64,000 nucleotides of DNA from contig NZ_JAGMUK010000007.1 of the NCBI RefSeq assembly GCF_019049245.1, forward strand, positions 79,887 through 143,886. The letters are read 5' to 3'. A model generated the notes under the pieces. That model was not told the DNA's origin. It ran no database searches and saw only the letters and a list, made by a program, of their open reading frames with translations. The first letter of the stretch is position 1, and each line of letters begins with the position of its first letter. The position numbers and the translations under genes are program-made. This stretch comes from Streptomyces sp. AC555_RSS877. Lineage in GTDB: Bacteria > Actinomycetota > Actinomycetes > Streptomycetales > Streptomycetaceae. This document shows positions 25,834 to 35,340 of the stretch, in pieces.

Positions 25834-26169
25834 ATGCTCGTCCTCCGCTCCGCCGCCCTCTTCGTCGTCGCCGCGCTCTTCGAGATCGGCGGCGCCTGGC
25901 TGGTCTGGCAGGGCGTGCGCGAGCACCGCGGGTGGCTGTGGATCGGCGCGGGCGTCCTGGCCCTCGGCGCCTACGGCTTCGTCGCCACGCTCCAGCCGGA
26001 CGCCGACTTCGGCCGCATCCTCGCCGCGTACGGCGGTGTCTTCGTCGCCGGTTCCCTGGCCTGGGGCATGGCCGCGGACGGCTACCGCCCGGACCGCTGG
26101 GACGTCACGGGCGCGCTGATCTGCCTCGCGGGCATGGCGGTGATCATGTACGCCCCGCGCGGCAACTGA
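25834..26169 (+). CDS. YnfA family (UPF0060) membrane protein
   Basis: This 111-aa protein with four transmembrane helices shows the family landmarks [21 protein letters not shown] and [27 protein letters not shown], which match the YnfA family. These proteins resemble small multidrug resistance transporters in size and topology. Function in Streptomyces is untested. It lies divergent from the secreted protein gene. Confidence 0.92.
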   Translation: MLVLRSAALFVVAALFEIGGAWLVWQGVREHRGWLWIGAGVLALGAYGFVATLQPDADFGRILAAYGGVFVAGSLAWGMAADGYRPDRWDVTGALICLAGMAVIMYAPRGN

Positions 26170-26191
26170 GGGATTGCGAGACGGGGACGGC

Positions 26192-26626
26192 TCAGGACGG
26201 CTCGTCGGACAGCAGACCCAGCTGCCCCAGGAAGTCCATCTCGTCGAAGTAGAGCCGGTAGTCGACGATCCGGCCGTCCGCCACGGTGGCGATGTCCACC
26301 CCGCGGATCCTGATCTCCTTCTGCGTCGGCGGCAGCGTCTCCCCGTTGGGAAGCTGCAGCGGCCCGGTGTTCCTCCCGCTGAAGAACCCCTCGTCGATGG
26401 CCGTGTCACCGACCTCGTACGAGTGCAGCGTCTCGTAGGTGGCCTCGGGGACCGCCTCCGTCATCTGCCGCCAGTACTCGACGATCTGGTCGCGCCCGCG
26501 GATCTCCCCCTCGTCGGGGGTGAAGGCGACCGCGTCGTCGGCATACAGCTCACCTATGACCTCGATGTCGTGGTGCGCGGTCAGCGCGTCCGTGAGCCGG
26601 TCCATGACCTCACGTGCCTGTCCCAT
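26192..26626 (-). CDS. NTF2/SnoaL-like protein
   Basis: This 144-aa alpha+beta-barrel protein of the SnoaL/NTF2 superfamily shows LTDALTAHHDIEVIGELYADDAVAFTPDEGEIRGRDQIVEYWRQM at its start and RIRGVDIATVADGRIVDYRLYFDEMDFLGQLGL at its end. Members include polyketide cyclases, isomerases and non-catalytic binders. Nothing nearby fixes a substrate. A GGTGGA site lies upstream of the ATG. Confidence 0.85.
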   Translation of the reverse strand: MGQAREVMDRLTDALTAHHDIEVIGELYADDAVAFTPDEGEIRGRDQIVEYWRQMTEAVPEATYETLHSYEVGDTAIDEGFFSGRNTGPLQLPNGETLPPTQKEIRIRGVDIATVADGRIVDYRLYFDEMDFLGQLGLLSDEPS

Positions 26627-26780
26627 TGATCCACCTCCGGTGAAACCAAAGGATCACCCACCTCATTCTCTCACCGCGCCCCCGCCCGAGCAGACCGGAG
26701 GACGAGACGCCCGACCGCCCGGGCACCGGGCCTGCCTATCCTGGCCGAACAGGTTTCTGACCACGCCCGAGGAGCAGCCC

Positions 26781-27557
26781 ATGGCCACCGCCGCACCGTC
26801 CGCCGCCTCCCGCATCGCCGTCGTCACGGGTGCGAGCAGCGGAATCGGCGCCGCCACGGCACGCCGGCTCGCCGAGGCCGGCTACCGCGTCGTCCTGACC
26901 GCCCGCCGCAAGGACCGCATCGAGGCGCTGGCGGAGGAGATCAACGCGGCCGGCCACCAGGCGACCGCGTACGCCCTCGACGTCACCGACCGCGCCGCGG
27001 TGGACGAGTTCGCCACCGCGTTCCCCGCGATCGGCGTCCTGGTCAACAACGCGGGCGGGGCCCTCGGCGCCGACCCCGTGGCCACCGGCGACCCGGCCGA
27101 CTGGCGCTCGATGTACGAGACGAACGTCATCGGCACCCTCAACCTCACCCAGGCCCTGCTCCCCAAGCTCGACGCGAGCGGTGACGGCACCGTCGTCGTC
27201 GTCTCCTCGACCGCCGGCCACGGCACCTACGAGGGCGGCGCGGGCTACGTCGCCGCCAAGCACGGCACCCACGTCCTCGCCGAGACCCTCCGCCTGGAGA
27301 TCGTCGGCCGCCCGATCCGCGTCATCGAGATCGCCCCCGGCATGGTCAAGACGGACGAGTTCGCCCTCACCCGCTTCGCCGGCGACCAGGAGAAGGCGGA
27401 GAAGGTCTACCAAGGCGTGGCAGAGCCCCTCACCGCCGACGACGTGGCCGACACCATCGCCTGGGCGGTCACCCGCCCCAGCCACGTCAACATCGACCTC
27501 CTGATCGTCCGCCCGCGCGCCCAGGCGTCGAACACGAAGGTCCACCGGGAGTCGTGA
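26781..27557 (+). CDS. Short-chain dehydrogenase/reductase
   Basis: This 258-aa classical SDR has the cofactor motif TGASSGIGAAT, NNAGG, and the catalytic Ser and Tyr-x-x-x-Lys (VVVSSTAGHGTYEGGAGYVAAKHG). Arg residues after the second strand (LTARRKDRIE) suggest NADP preference. YdfG-like serine/3-hydroxy acid dehydrogenases have this overall form. The gene overlaps a 40-codon membrane-protein gene at its 3' end (GTGA), so both are co-translated. Confidence 0.9.
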   Translation: MATAAPSAASRIAVVTGASSGIGAATARRLAEAGYRVVLTARRKDRIEALAEEINAAGHQATAYALDVTDRAAVDEFATAFPAIGVLVNNAGGALGADPVATGDPADWRSMYETNVIGTLNLTQALLPKLDASGDGTVVVVSSTAGHGTYEGGAGYVAAKHGTHVLAETLRLEIVGRPIRVIEIAPGMVKTDEFALTRFAGDQEKAEKVYQGVAEPLTADDVADTIAWAVTRPSHVNIDLLIVRPRAQASNTKVHRES

Positions 27558-27676
27558 CGGCGGAGAAGGACCCCCACAACGAACGCCAGATGTGGTGGTG
27601 GCTCGCCTACTTCCTCTTCGGCATCCACATCGTGGCCTTCGTGATGATCTACGCGATGGCGCACGCGCCGAAATAG
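27554..27676 (+). CDS. Very small single-pass membrane protein, 40 aa
   Basis: The GTG overlaps the SDR stop codon. The 40-residue product has a polar N-terminus (VTAEKDPHNERQ), then one hydrophobic helix (MWWWLAYFLFGIHIVAFVMI) and ends MAHAPK. It may belong to the DUF6126 group of tiny actinobacterial membrane proteins, but that is a weak recollection. Strong codon bias and coupling support translation. Function unknown. Confidence 0.65.
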   Translation: MTAEKDPHNERQMWWWLAYFLFGIHIVAFVMIYAMAHAPK

Positions 27677-27714
27677 GAAGCACCCGGCGCGGGCGGGACA
27701 TAGGGTCCGGGTCC

Positions 27715-28971
27715 GTGGACAGACACCTACCGTTCTCCCGGCTGCACAACTTCCGCGACCTGGGCGGCTACCCGACCCCGGACGGACTCCGCGTCCGTCC
27801 GGGCCGCCTCTACCGCGCCGACTCCCTCGGCAAGCTGAACACCGGCACCCCCGACTGGGACCGCTTCCTGTCCCTCGGCATCCGCACGGTCATCGACCTC
27901 CGCCACTCCTGGGAGGCCGACGCCAGTGGCCGCGTCCCGTCCCACCCCTCCTTCACGTACCACAACCTCAGCATCGAGCACCGCCCCTACGACCAGGCGG
28001 TCCAGACGCCGGACGTGGACCCCGCCCCCTACCTGGTGCAGCGCTACCTGGAGGTGGCGGAGGACGGCACGAAGGAGATCCGCAGGGCGCTGGAACTGAT
28101 AGCGGAAGCGGACGCCCCCGTGGTCTTCCACTGCGCCTCGGGCAAGGACCGCACGGGCCAGCTGGCGGCCCTGGTCCTGGCCCTCCTGGGCATCCCGGAC
28201 ACGACCATCACGGAGGACTTCAGCCTCACGGAACTGGCGACACCGGCCCTGCTCGCCGACTGGAAGGCACGCCACAACGGCCGCACCCCGGCCTGGCCGG
28301 GCTTCGGCCGGGCTCCCGAGGCGGTGATGCGCCTGTTCCTCGCCTCGATGAGGTCCCGCTACGGCTCGGTCGAGGCGTACGTCACCCAGGCCCTGGGCAT
28401 GGACGCGCGAGCCCTCTCGGACACCCTCCGCACGGCCCTCCTCGAACCGCTTCCCACCACCCACCCGACCCTGACCTACCGCAAGGCCACCCCGGCCGAC
28501 GCGCAGCTCCTGGTCCGCCTGCGCGACACGTCGGCCCTGTGGCAACTGGCCCGCGGCATCCCCCAATGGCAGCCGGGCGAGAAGGACGAGACCCACTTCC
28601 GCACGTGCATGGAGACGGGCGAGGTCTGGCTGGCCCACGCGGCAGGAAGCCTGACCGGCGCGTGGGAACTCTGGTGGACCGACGAGGCCGCCTGGGGCAC
28701 CCGCCCACCCGACGCGGGCTACATCCACCGACTCATGACCACCCCGCACACGTCCCCGCCCGGCACGGGCCGCCGCATGCTCGCAGAGGCGGAATCCCGC
28801 ATCACGGCAACAGGCCGCCCCTACGCCCGCCTCGACTGCCTCACCTCCAACCCCCGCCTCCGCGCGTACTACGAGTCGGCCGGCTACACGGCCGTAGGAG
28901 AACAACGCGAAAAGAAGGGCGGACCGGGCACCCCGTACGCGGTGACACTGCTGGAGAAGCGGCTGCGGTGA
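27715..28971 (+). CDS. Tyrosine-protein phosphatase fused to a GNAT acetyltransferase
   Basis: This 418-aa protein has two domains. Residues 1-240 form a tyrosine/lipid phosphatase-like domain of the PtpB type, opening NFRDLGGYPTPDG with the P-loop HC140-x5-R146 (HCASGKDRTG). Residues about 247-418 form a GNAT domain (LTYRKATPADAQLLVRLRD, HTSPPGTGRRMLAEAE, RAYYESAGY). The GTG at 27715 follows AGGG at good spacing. A single frame with even codon bias argues for a real fusion. The substrates of each half are unknown. Confidence 0.85.
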   Translation: MDRHLPFSRLHNFRDLGGYPTPDGLRVRPGRLYRADSLGKLNTGTPDWDRFLSLGIRTVIDLRHSWEADASGRVPSHPSFTYHNLSIEHRPYDQAVQTPDVDPAPYLVQRYLEVAEDGTKEIRRALELIAEADAPVVFHCASGKDRTGQLAALVLALLGIPDTTITEDFSLTELATPALLADWKARHNGRTPAWPGFGRAPEAVMRLFLASMRSRYGSVEAYVTQALGMDARALSDTLRTALLEPLPTTHPTLTYRKATPADAQLLVRLRDTSALWQLARGIPQWQPGEKDETHFRTCMETGEVWLAHAAGSLTGAWELWWTDEAAWGTRPPDAGYIHRLMTTPHTSPPGTGRRMLAEAESRITATGRPYARLDCLTSNPRLRAYYESAGYTAVGEQREKKGGPGTPYAVTLLEKRLR

Positions 28972-29014
28972 CGCGACGAGGGTCCGAGTCTCCTCGGGCC
29001 CTCCCGCCTGACCG

Positions 29015-30208
29015 TCAGCCCTTCACACACACGACCTGCTTCAGCTTCGCCACGACTTCGACAAGGTCCCGCTGCTGGTCGATGACCTGCTCGATCGGCT
29101 TGTAGGCTCCCGGGATCTCGTCCACGACGCCGGAGTCCTTACGGCACTCCACGCCCCGCGTCTGCTCCTCCAGGTCCTTCGTCGAGAAGCGACGCTTCGC
29201 CGCGGTCCGGCTCATGCGCCGACCGGCGCCGTGCGAGGCCGAGTTGAAGGACTTCTCGTTTCCGAGACCCTTCACGATGTACGAACCGGTTCCCATGGAA
29301 CCGGGAATGATCCCGTACTCGCCGGAACCCGCGCGGATCGCGCCCTTGCGCGTGACGAGCAGGTCCATCCCCTCGTAGCGCTCCTCGGCGACATAGTTGT
29401 GGTGTGCGCTGATCTCCGGTTCGAAGACCGGCTTGGCCTTCTTGAACTCCTTACGGATCACGTCCTTGAGGAGCGCCATCATGATCGTCCGGTTGTATCT
29501 GGCGTACTCCTGCGCCCAGAACAGGTCGTTGCGGTACGCCGCCATCTGCGGGGTGTCCGCGATGAACACGGCGAGGTCGCGGTCGACCAGGCCCTGGTTG
29601 TGCGGGAGCTTCTGGGCGATGCCGATGTGGTGCTCGGCCAGTTCCTTGCCGATGTTGCGGGATCCGGAGTGGAGCATGAGCCAGACAGAACCGGTCGTAT
29701 CCGTGCATATTTCGACGAAATGGTTGCCGGATCCGAGCGTTCCCATTTGTTTTCCAGCACGTTCGTGCCGGAATTTGACCGCTTCAGCCACTCCGTCAAA
29801 CCGCCCCCAGAAGTCGTCCAACCCGCCGGTCGCGAACCCGTGCAGCCGACCCGGATCGACGGGACTGTCATGCATCCCCCGCCCCACCGGAATCGCCTGC
29901 TCGATCTTCGACCGCAGACGCGAGAGATCCCCCGGCAGATCGTTCTCCGTGAGGGACGTCTTGACGGCAGACATGCCGCACCCGATGTCCACTCCCACCG
30001 CCGCCGGACACACGGCCCCGCGCATCGCGATGACCGACCCGACCGTCGCACCCTTGCCGTAATGCACATCGGGCATGACCGCCAGGCCCTTGATCCACGG
30101 CAGCGTCGCCACGTTCCGCAACTGCTGCATCGCGCCGTCGTCGACCGCCGCCGGGTCGGCCCACATACGGATGGGCACCTTCGCGCCAGGCATTTCCACG
30201 TACGACAT
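29015..30208 (-). CDS. rtcB: RNA ligase RtcB
   Basis: This 397-aa tRNA-splicing-ligase-type enzyme joins 2',3'-cyclic phosphate and 5'-hydroxyl RNA ends using GTP and Mn. The metal ligands are D74 and C77 (VGVDIGCGMS), with LGSGNHFVE, LMLHSGSRNIG and the guanylation-region HGAGRRMSR near the C-terminus. It is about 397 aa, shorter than the E. coli-type archetype but normal for this bacterial clade. No archease or RtcA gene is adjacent. A stretch around 29690-29780 uses A/T-ending codons, unlike the rest. Confidence 0.95.
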   Translation of the reverse strand: MSYVEMPGAKVPIRMWADPAAVDDGAMQQLRNVATLPWIKGLAVMPDVHYGKGATVGSVIAMRGAVCPAAVGVDIGCGMSAVKTSLTENDLPGDLSRLRSKIEQAIPVGRGMHDSPVDPGRLHGFATGGLDDFWGRFDGVAEAVKFRHERAGKQMGTLGSGNHFVEICTDTTGSVWLMLHSGSRNIGKELAEHHIGIAQKLPHNQGLVDRDLAVFIADTPQMAAYRNDLFWAQEYARYNRTIMMALLKDVIRKEFKKAKPVFEPEISAHHNYVAEERYEGMDLLVTRKGAIRAGSGEYGIIPGSMGTGSYIVKGLGNEKSFNSASHGAGRRMSRTAAKRRFSTKDLEEQTRGVECRKDSGVVDEIPGAYKPIEQVIDQQRDLVEVVAKLKQVVCVKG

Positions 30209-30411
30209 ATCTTCCTCATTCCCCCGAAGTCACAACAGAAGTCTCACAACGCAAAAGCGGCGCCTAGGTCGACGTAAAGGACAACGGACCGGCGTCCACG
30301 GCCATGCGTGCGATACACATTGTCTGCAGGGCACGCCCCCGTGCGGCAAGCGATTAACCAGCGGGGACACTGAAGAACCCGGCACCAAGCCCCCTCGAGA
30401 GGAGCCTGACC

Positions 30412-31290
30412 GTGCAGCGGAAGGCGTACGTACCCGGCGTCGCCGCGCTCCTCGCGGCCCTGCTGGCCGGCTGCACCGGCAGCTCGGGAGACACCGGTAC
30501 GACGGACGACGCGAACCCCGGCGAGGCCGGCACGGCATCCGCCGTGGCCGAGCCCGGCAGGTACCGCGTGCTCCCGGAACCCTGCGGCGCGGTCAGCCAG
30601 GGCACCCTCGACTCGCTCCTGCCCGGCATCCGACAGCTCGCCGACGAGGCGCAGCAGGAGATCGCGTACGCGGGCGAGGCCACGCCCACCTACGACACCG
30701 ACCGCAAGGTCGGCTGCCGTTGGAAGGTGGAGTCCGCGGACGCCACCGACCACCTGCTCGTCGACTTCGAGCGGGTCGTCTCGTACGAAACCTCGGTGAG
30801 CGACGACACCCAGGCCCAGCAGCTCTTCGCGACGAAGGAGGAGGTGGCCGACCTCCCCGAGGCGGCGAGCCCCAGCGTGGCGTCCGACGTCGAAACAGGC
30901 GGGACAGGCGACACGAGCACCGCCACGCCGACGGACTCCGCCTCGGCGTCCCCCTCCCCTTCCTCCTCGGCCCCTTCCTCGGCCCCTTCCTCCTCGGCCC
31001 CTTCCGGCTCGGGCTCGCCCTCCTCCACGGTCTCCGCCACCCCGACCGACCTCCAGCCCCGTCTCCTCGACGAACTCGGCGACGAGGCGTTCCTGGACGA
31101 CGCGTTGAGCAGTTCCGGTTCAACGGCCCAGCAGCGCACGGTGACTGTGGCGTTCCGCACGTCGAACGTCATCGTGACGATCGAGTACGTGGAGCAGCCG
31201 GCGACGATCGGCGTGGCCCCGGACAGCAAGGAAATGCAGGACAAGGCCAGGAAACTGGCCGTTCAGCTGGCGGACTCGCTGGCCGGCTGA
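30412..31290 (+). CDS. DUF3558 family lipoprotein
   Basis: This 292-aa lipoprotein has a lipobox LAGC near residue 20 and a DUF3558 domain marked by LPEPCGAVSQGTLDSLLPG and the second cysteine segment KVGCRWKVES. A Ser/Pro-rich linker (residues about 165-205) separates it from the C-terminal part. The GTG has a GAGAGGAG site. DUF3558 proteins are actinobacterial surface lipoproteins of unknown role. A second, related lipoprotein gene follows in tandem. Confidence 0.85.
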   Translation: MQRKAYVPGVAALLAALLAGCTGSSGDTGTTDDANPGEAGTASAVAEPGRYRVLPEPCGAVSQGTLDSLLPGIRQLADEAQQEIAYAGEATPTYDTDRKVGCRWKVESADATDHLLVDFERVVSYETSVSDDTQAQQLFATKEEVADLPEAASPSVASDVETGGTGDTSTATPTDSASASPSPSSSAPSSAPSSSAPSGSGSPSSTVSATPTDLQPRLLDELGDEAFLDDALSSSGSTAQQRTVTVAFRTSNVIVTIEYVEQPATIGVAPDSKEMQDKARKLAVQLADSLAG

Positions 31291-31408
31291 CGGCCCTTCA
31301 CAGCCCTCTCACGCTCGCGCACAAAGCGGCCGAAGCGAGACCGCACATCTCCCTCACCGCGTACCGTGGCCCCTCGGACCAGATCCGACGGCAGGAACCA
31401 CAAGCGTC

Positions 31409-32341
31409 ATGAGTGAAGGAACCATGCAGCGACCAGCACAGGCAGAGCAGCGTGACGAGCGAGACCAGCGGGCGAAGCGCCTCCACCGCGTACTTGTCTG
31501 CGCGGCCGCAGTCCCCGTGATGCTGATCGCCGCCGGCTGCTCCTCGGACTCCGGCTCCGACGACACCGGCGGCAAGAGCGCGGACACCGCCGCGTCGGCT
31601 TCCGCGAGCCCCTCACCGACGGTGCAGGCGGCGGCGTACAAGTCGCTTCCGGAGCCGTGCGCGGTGTTCGGGAAGAAGACCTTGGGCGAACTGGTGCCGA
31701 AGGCGCCGAAGTCGGGCAAGCAGGGCACCTCGGACGACACGTCGGCGCGTGCCAGCTGCTCCTGGAGCAGCCTCGACAACAACGGCGTGAAGGGCTCCCA
31801 GTTCCGCTGGCTGAACGTCTCCCTGCTCCGCTTCGAGTCGGACGTCTCGCGCGGTGCGGGTGCCGATCAGGCGCAGACGTACTACGAGAAGCAGCTCCAG
31901 GACGCACAGGCGGTGGAGGGCGCGAAGAGCGTCAAGTCGCAGCCGGTGAGCGGCACGGGTGACGCGGCGACGACGGTGACGTACGACCTGAAGAAGAAGG
32001 AGGGCTCCTTCAGGCAGCAGACGGTCGTCACGCGCGTCGAGAACGTCGTCATCACGCTCGACTACAACGGCGCGGGCCTGGCCGGGGAGAAGACCCCGAG
32101 CGCGGCCTCCCTGACGAAGCTCGCCCAGAAGGCCGCCAAGGAGGCGGTGGCGGCGGTGTCGTCGGCGAACGGCGAGGGATCCGGGTCGGGGTCCGGGTCC
32201 GGATCGGAGGGCTCGGGTTCGACGAGCCCCTCGCCGTCCACGTCGGCGTCGAAGTCCGCGTCGAAGTCCGCGTCTCCGTCGGCGTCCGAGTCCGCGTCGA
32301 AGCCGGCCTCTGCGTCCGCCTCGGCCGCGAAGAAGGACTGA
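31409..32341 (+). CDS. DUF3558 family lipoprotein, second copy
   Basis: This 310-aa lipoprotein has a hydrophobic leader ending IAAGC, DUF3558 cysteines in LPEPCAVFGKKTLGELVP and ARASCSWSSLD, and a low-complexity Ser/Gly/Ala/Lys-rich tail from about residue 250. It is paralogous to the gene upstream. Two starts are possible: ATG 31409 or ATG 31424, the latter with an AAGGA site four bases away. Function unknown; the tail may span the cell wall. Confidence 0.83.
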   Translation: MSEGTMQRPAQAEQRDERDQRAKRLHRVLVCAAAVPVMLIAAGCSSDSGSDDTGGKSADTAASASASPSPTVQAAAYKSLPEPCAVFGKKTLGELVPKAPKSGKQGTSDDTSARASCSWSSLDNNGVKGSQFRWLNVSLLRFESDVSRGAGADQAQTYYEKQLQDAQAVEGAKSVKSQPVSGTGDAATTVTYDLKKKEGSFRQQTVVTRVENVVITLDYNGAGLAGEKTPSAASLTKLAQKAAKEAVAAVSSANGEGSGSGSGSGSEGSGSTSPSPSTSASKSASKSASPSASESASKPASASASAAKKD

Positions 32342-32405
32342 CGGACCTCACTCGGTGCCCCCGCTGTAGCCGGTGTGCCGCGCCCGGGTCGGGCACGGAC
32401 GCAGG

Positions 32406-33836
<1,431 letters not shown>

Positions 33837-33900
33837 CTAGACCCGAAGGAGAGCGGCCGATTCCTACCGGCCACGCGTACGAAGCACATCTGTGCCACCC

Positions 33901-33914
33901 TGTTGCGCGCAACA
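33901..33914. promoter_or_regulatory. Perfect 14-bp palindrome between divergent promoters
   Basis: TGTTGCGCGCAACA is a perfect inverted repeat located 73 bp before argG and 25 bp before the DUF2637 gene. Its symmetry and position suggest a dimeric repressor or activator site. The cognate regulator is unknown. Confidence 0.45.
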
Positions 33915-33938
33915 ACACGCATCGGGAGGGGAGTACGG

Positions 33939-35270
33939 GTGGCCGCGCCACTGCAGCTGACACGGATGCACCGGATTCTGATCGGCGTGGTCGTCGCCGG
34001 TGCGGTCGTCATCGCCGGAATCGGCTTCGCCGGCTCGTACGCCGCCGTCCGTGAACTCGCTCTCCAGAAGGGCTTCGGGAACTTCAGTTACGTGTTCCCG
34101 ATCGGCATCGACGCAGGCATCTGCGTCCTGCTCTCCCTCGACCTGCTCCTGACCTGGGTCCGGATCCCGTTCCCCCTGCTGCGCCAGACGGCGTGGCTGC
34201 TGACGGCGGCGACGATCGCCTTCAACGGCGCGGCGGCCTGGCCCGACCCGCTGGCCGTGGGCATGCACGGGGTGATCCCCATCCTGTTCGTGGTCTGCGT
34301 CGAGGCGGCCCGGCACGCGATCGGCCGCATGGCCGACATCACGGCCGACAAGCACATGGAGGGAGTCCGCCTCACCCGCTGGATCCTGTCCCCCCTCCCC
34401 ACGTTCCTTCTGTGGCGGCGCATGAAGCTGTGGGAGCTGCGCTCCTACGAACAGGTCATCAAGCTCGAACAGGAGCGCCTCGTCTACCAGGCCCGCCTGC
34501 GCTCCCGCTTCGGCCGCGCCTGGCGCCGCAAGGCCCCGGTGGAGTCCCTGATGCCGCTGAGGCTGGCGAGGTACGGCGTCCCGCTGGCCCGCACCGCGCC
34601 GGCGGGCCTGGCAGCCGCGGGCATCGAGCCGGCGCTCCTGCCCCCGGCCCCGCGGCAGGAGGACGGGGACACGGCGCCGAACGCCAAGGCTGTCCCGTCG
34701 GCCGCCGCGGTGACACCTCCCGCCGAGCAGCGCCTGGAGCTCGACACCACCCCGAACGGGCCGAAGGCGCCGGACGCGCCGGAAGCGCCCGCGGAGGAGG
34801 AGAGCCCTTGGTTCAGGCCTCCGCAACAAGTCGACTACCAGGGCGGCTACGACCCCGCCTATGACCCGCCGGAGCAGTACGAGCAGTGGTACGAGGAGCA
34901 GCAGCACGCCGAGCAGTACCTGGAGCCCCCGCACCAGGAGACCCAGTACCAGGAGACCCAGTACCAGGAGCCCCTGCGTGAGCCCTCCGGGGAGGAGACC
35001 GGCAGCTTCCCCATCCCGGTGAGCCCCGGCCGCACCCGCGAGCTGGGCGAGGGCGGCGGCACACCGGTCACCGAGCCGGACGAAGAGTCGTACTACCAGA
35101 TATTCAAGCAGTCGTCGATGAGTGGCAGCGGTTACCCGACGCCGAGCCAGTTCAGCTACGACGTGGAAGCGACCTACGGCTCCCCCATCCCGGACTCCGA
35201 GGCCAAGCGCATGGTCATGCGCTTCCAGAACCGTCACGCGGCGGAACTGGAGGAGGACCACATCGCCTGA
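33939..35270 (+). CDS. DUF2637 family membrane protein
   Basis: This 443-aa protein has four N-terminal transmembrane helices (ILIGVVVAGAVVIAGIGFAGSY, FPIGIDAGICVLLSLDLLLT, QTAWLLTAATIAFNGAAAW, GVIPILFVVCVEAARHAIG), which define the DUF2637/SpdB-like family. A basic region follows, then an acidic low-complexity tail rich in Gln, Glu and Tyr with QETQYQETQYQEP repeats. The GTG start has a GGGAGGGGAG site. Related proteins occur on actinobacterial chromosomes and conjugative plasmids. Role unknown. Confidence 0.82.
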   Translation: MAAPLQLTRMHRILIGVVVAGAVVIAGIGFAGSYAAVRELALQKGFGNFSYVFPIGIDAGICVLLSLDLLLTWVRIPFPLLRQTAWLLTAATIAFNGAAAWPDPLAVGMHGVIPILFVVCVEAARHAIGRMADITADKHMEGVRLTRWILSPLPTFLLWRRMKLWELRSYEQVIKLEQERLVYQARLRSRFGRAWRRKAPVESLMPLRLARYGVPLARTAPAGLAAAGIEPALLPPAPRQEDGDTAPNAKAVPSAAAVTPPAEQRLELDTTPNGPKAPDAPEAPAEEESPWFRPPQQVDYQGGYDPAYDPPEQYEQWYEEQQHAEQYLEPPHQETQYQETQYQEPLREPSGEETGSFPIPVSPGRTRELGEGGGTPVTEPDEESYYQIFKQSSMSGSGYPTPSQFSYDVEATYGSPIPDSEAKRMVMRFQNRHAAELEEDHIA

Positions 35271-35286
35271 CCCACCCGGGTACGGC

Positions 35287-35324
35287 GGAGGGGGCGCCCG
35301 GTGCCGACACCGGGCGCCCCCTCC
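35287..35324. terminator. Strong bidirectional terminator
   Basis: GGAGGGGGCGCCCGGTG at 35287-35303 pairs perfectly with CACCGGGCGCCCCCTCC at 35308-35324 across a 4-nt loop. It lies between the convergent DUF2637 and lysS genes. Confidence 0.85.
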
Positions 35325-35340
35325 GTCGTGGAACCCTGGC

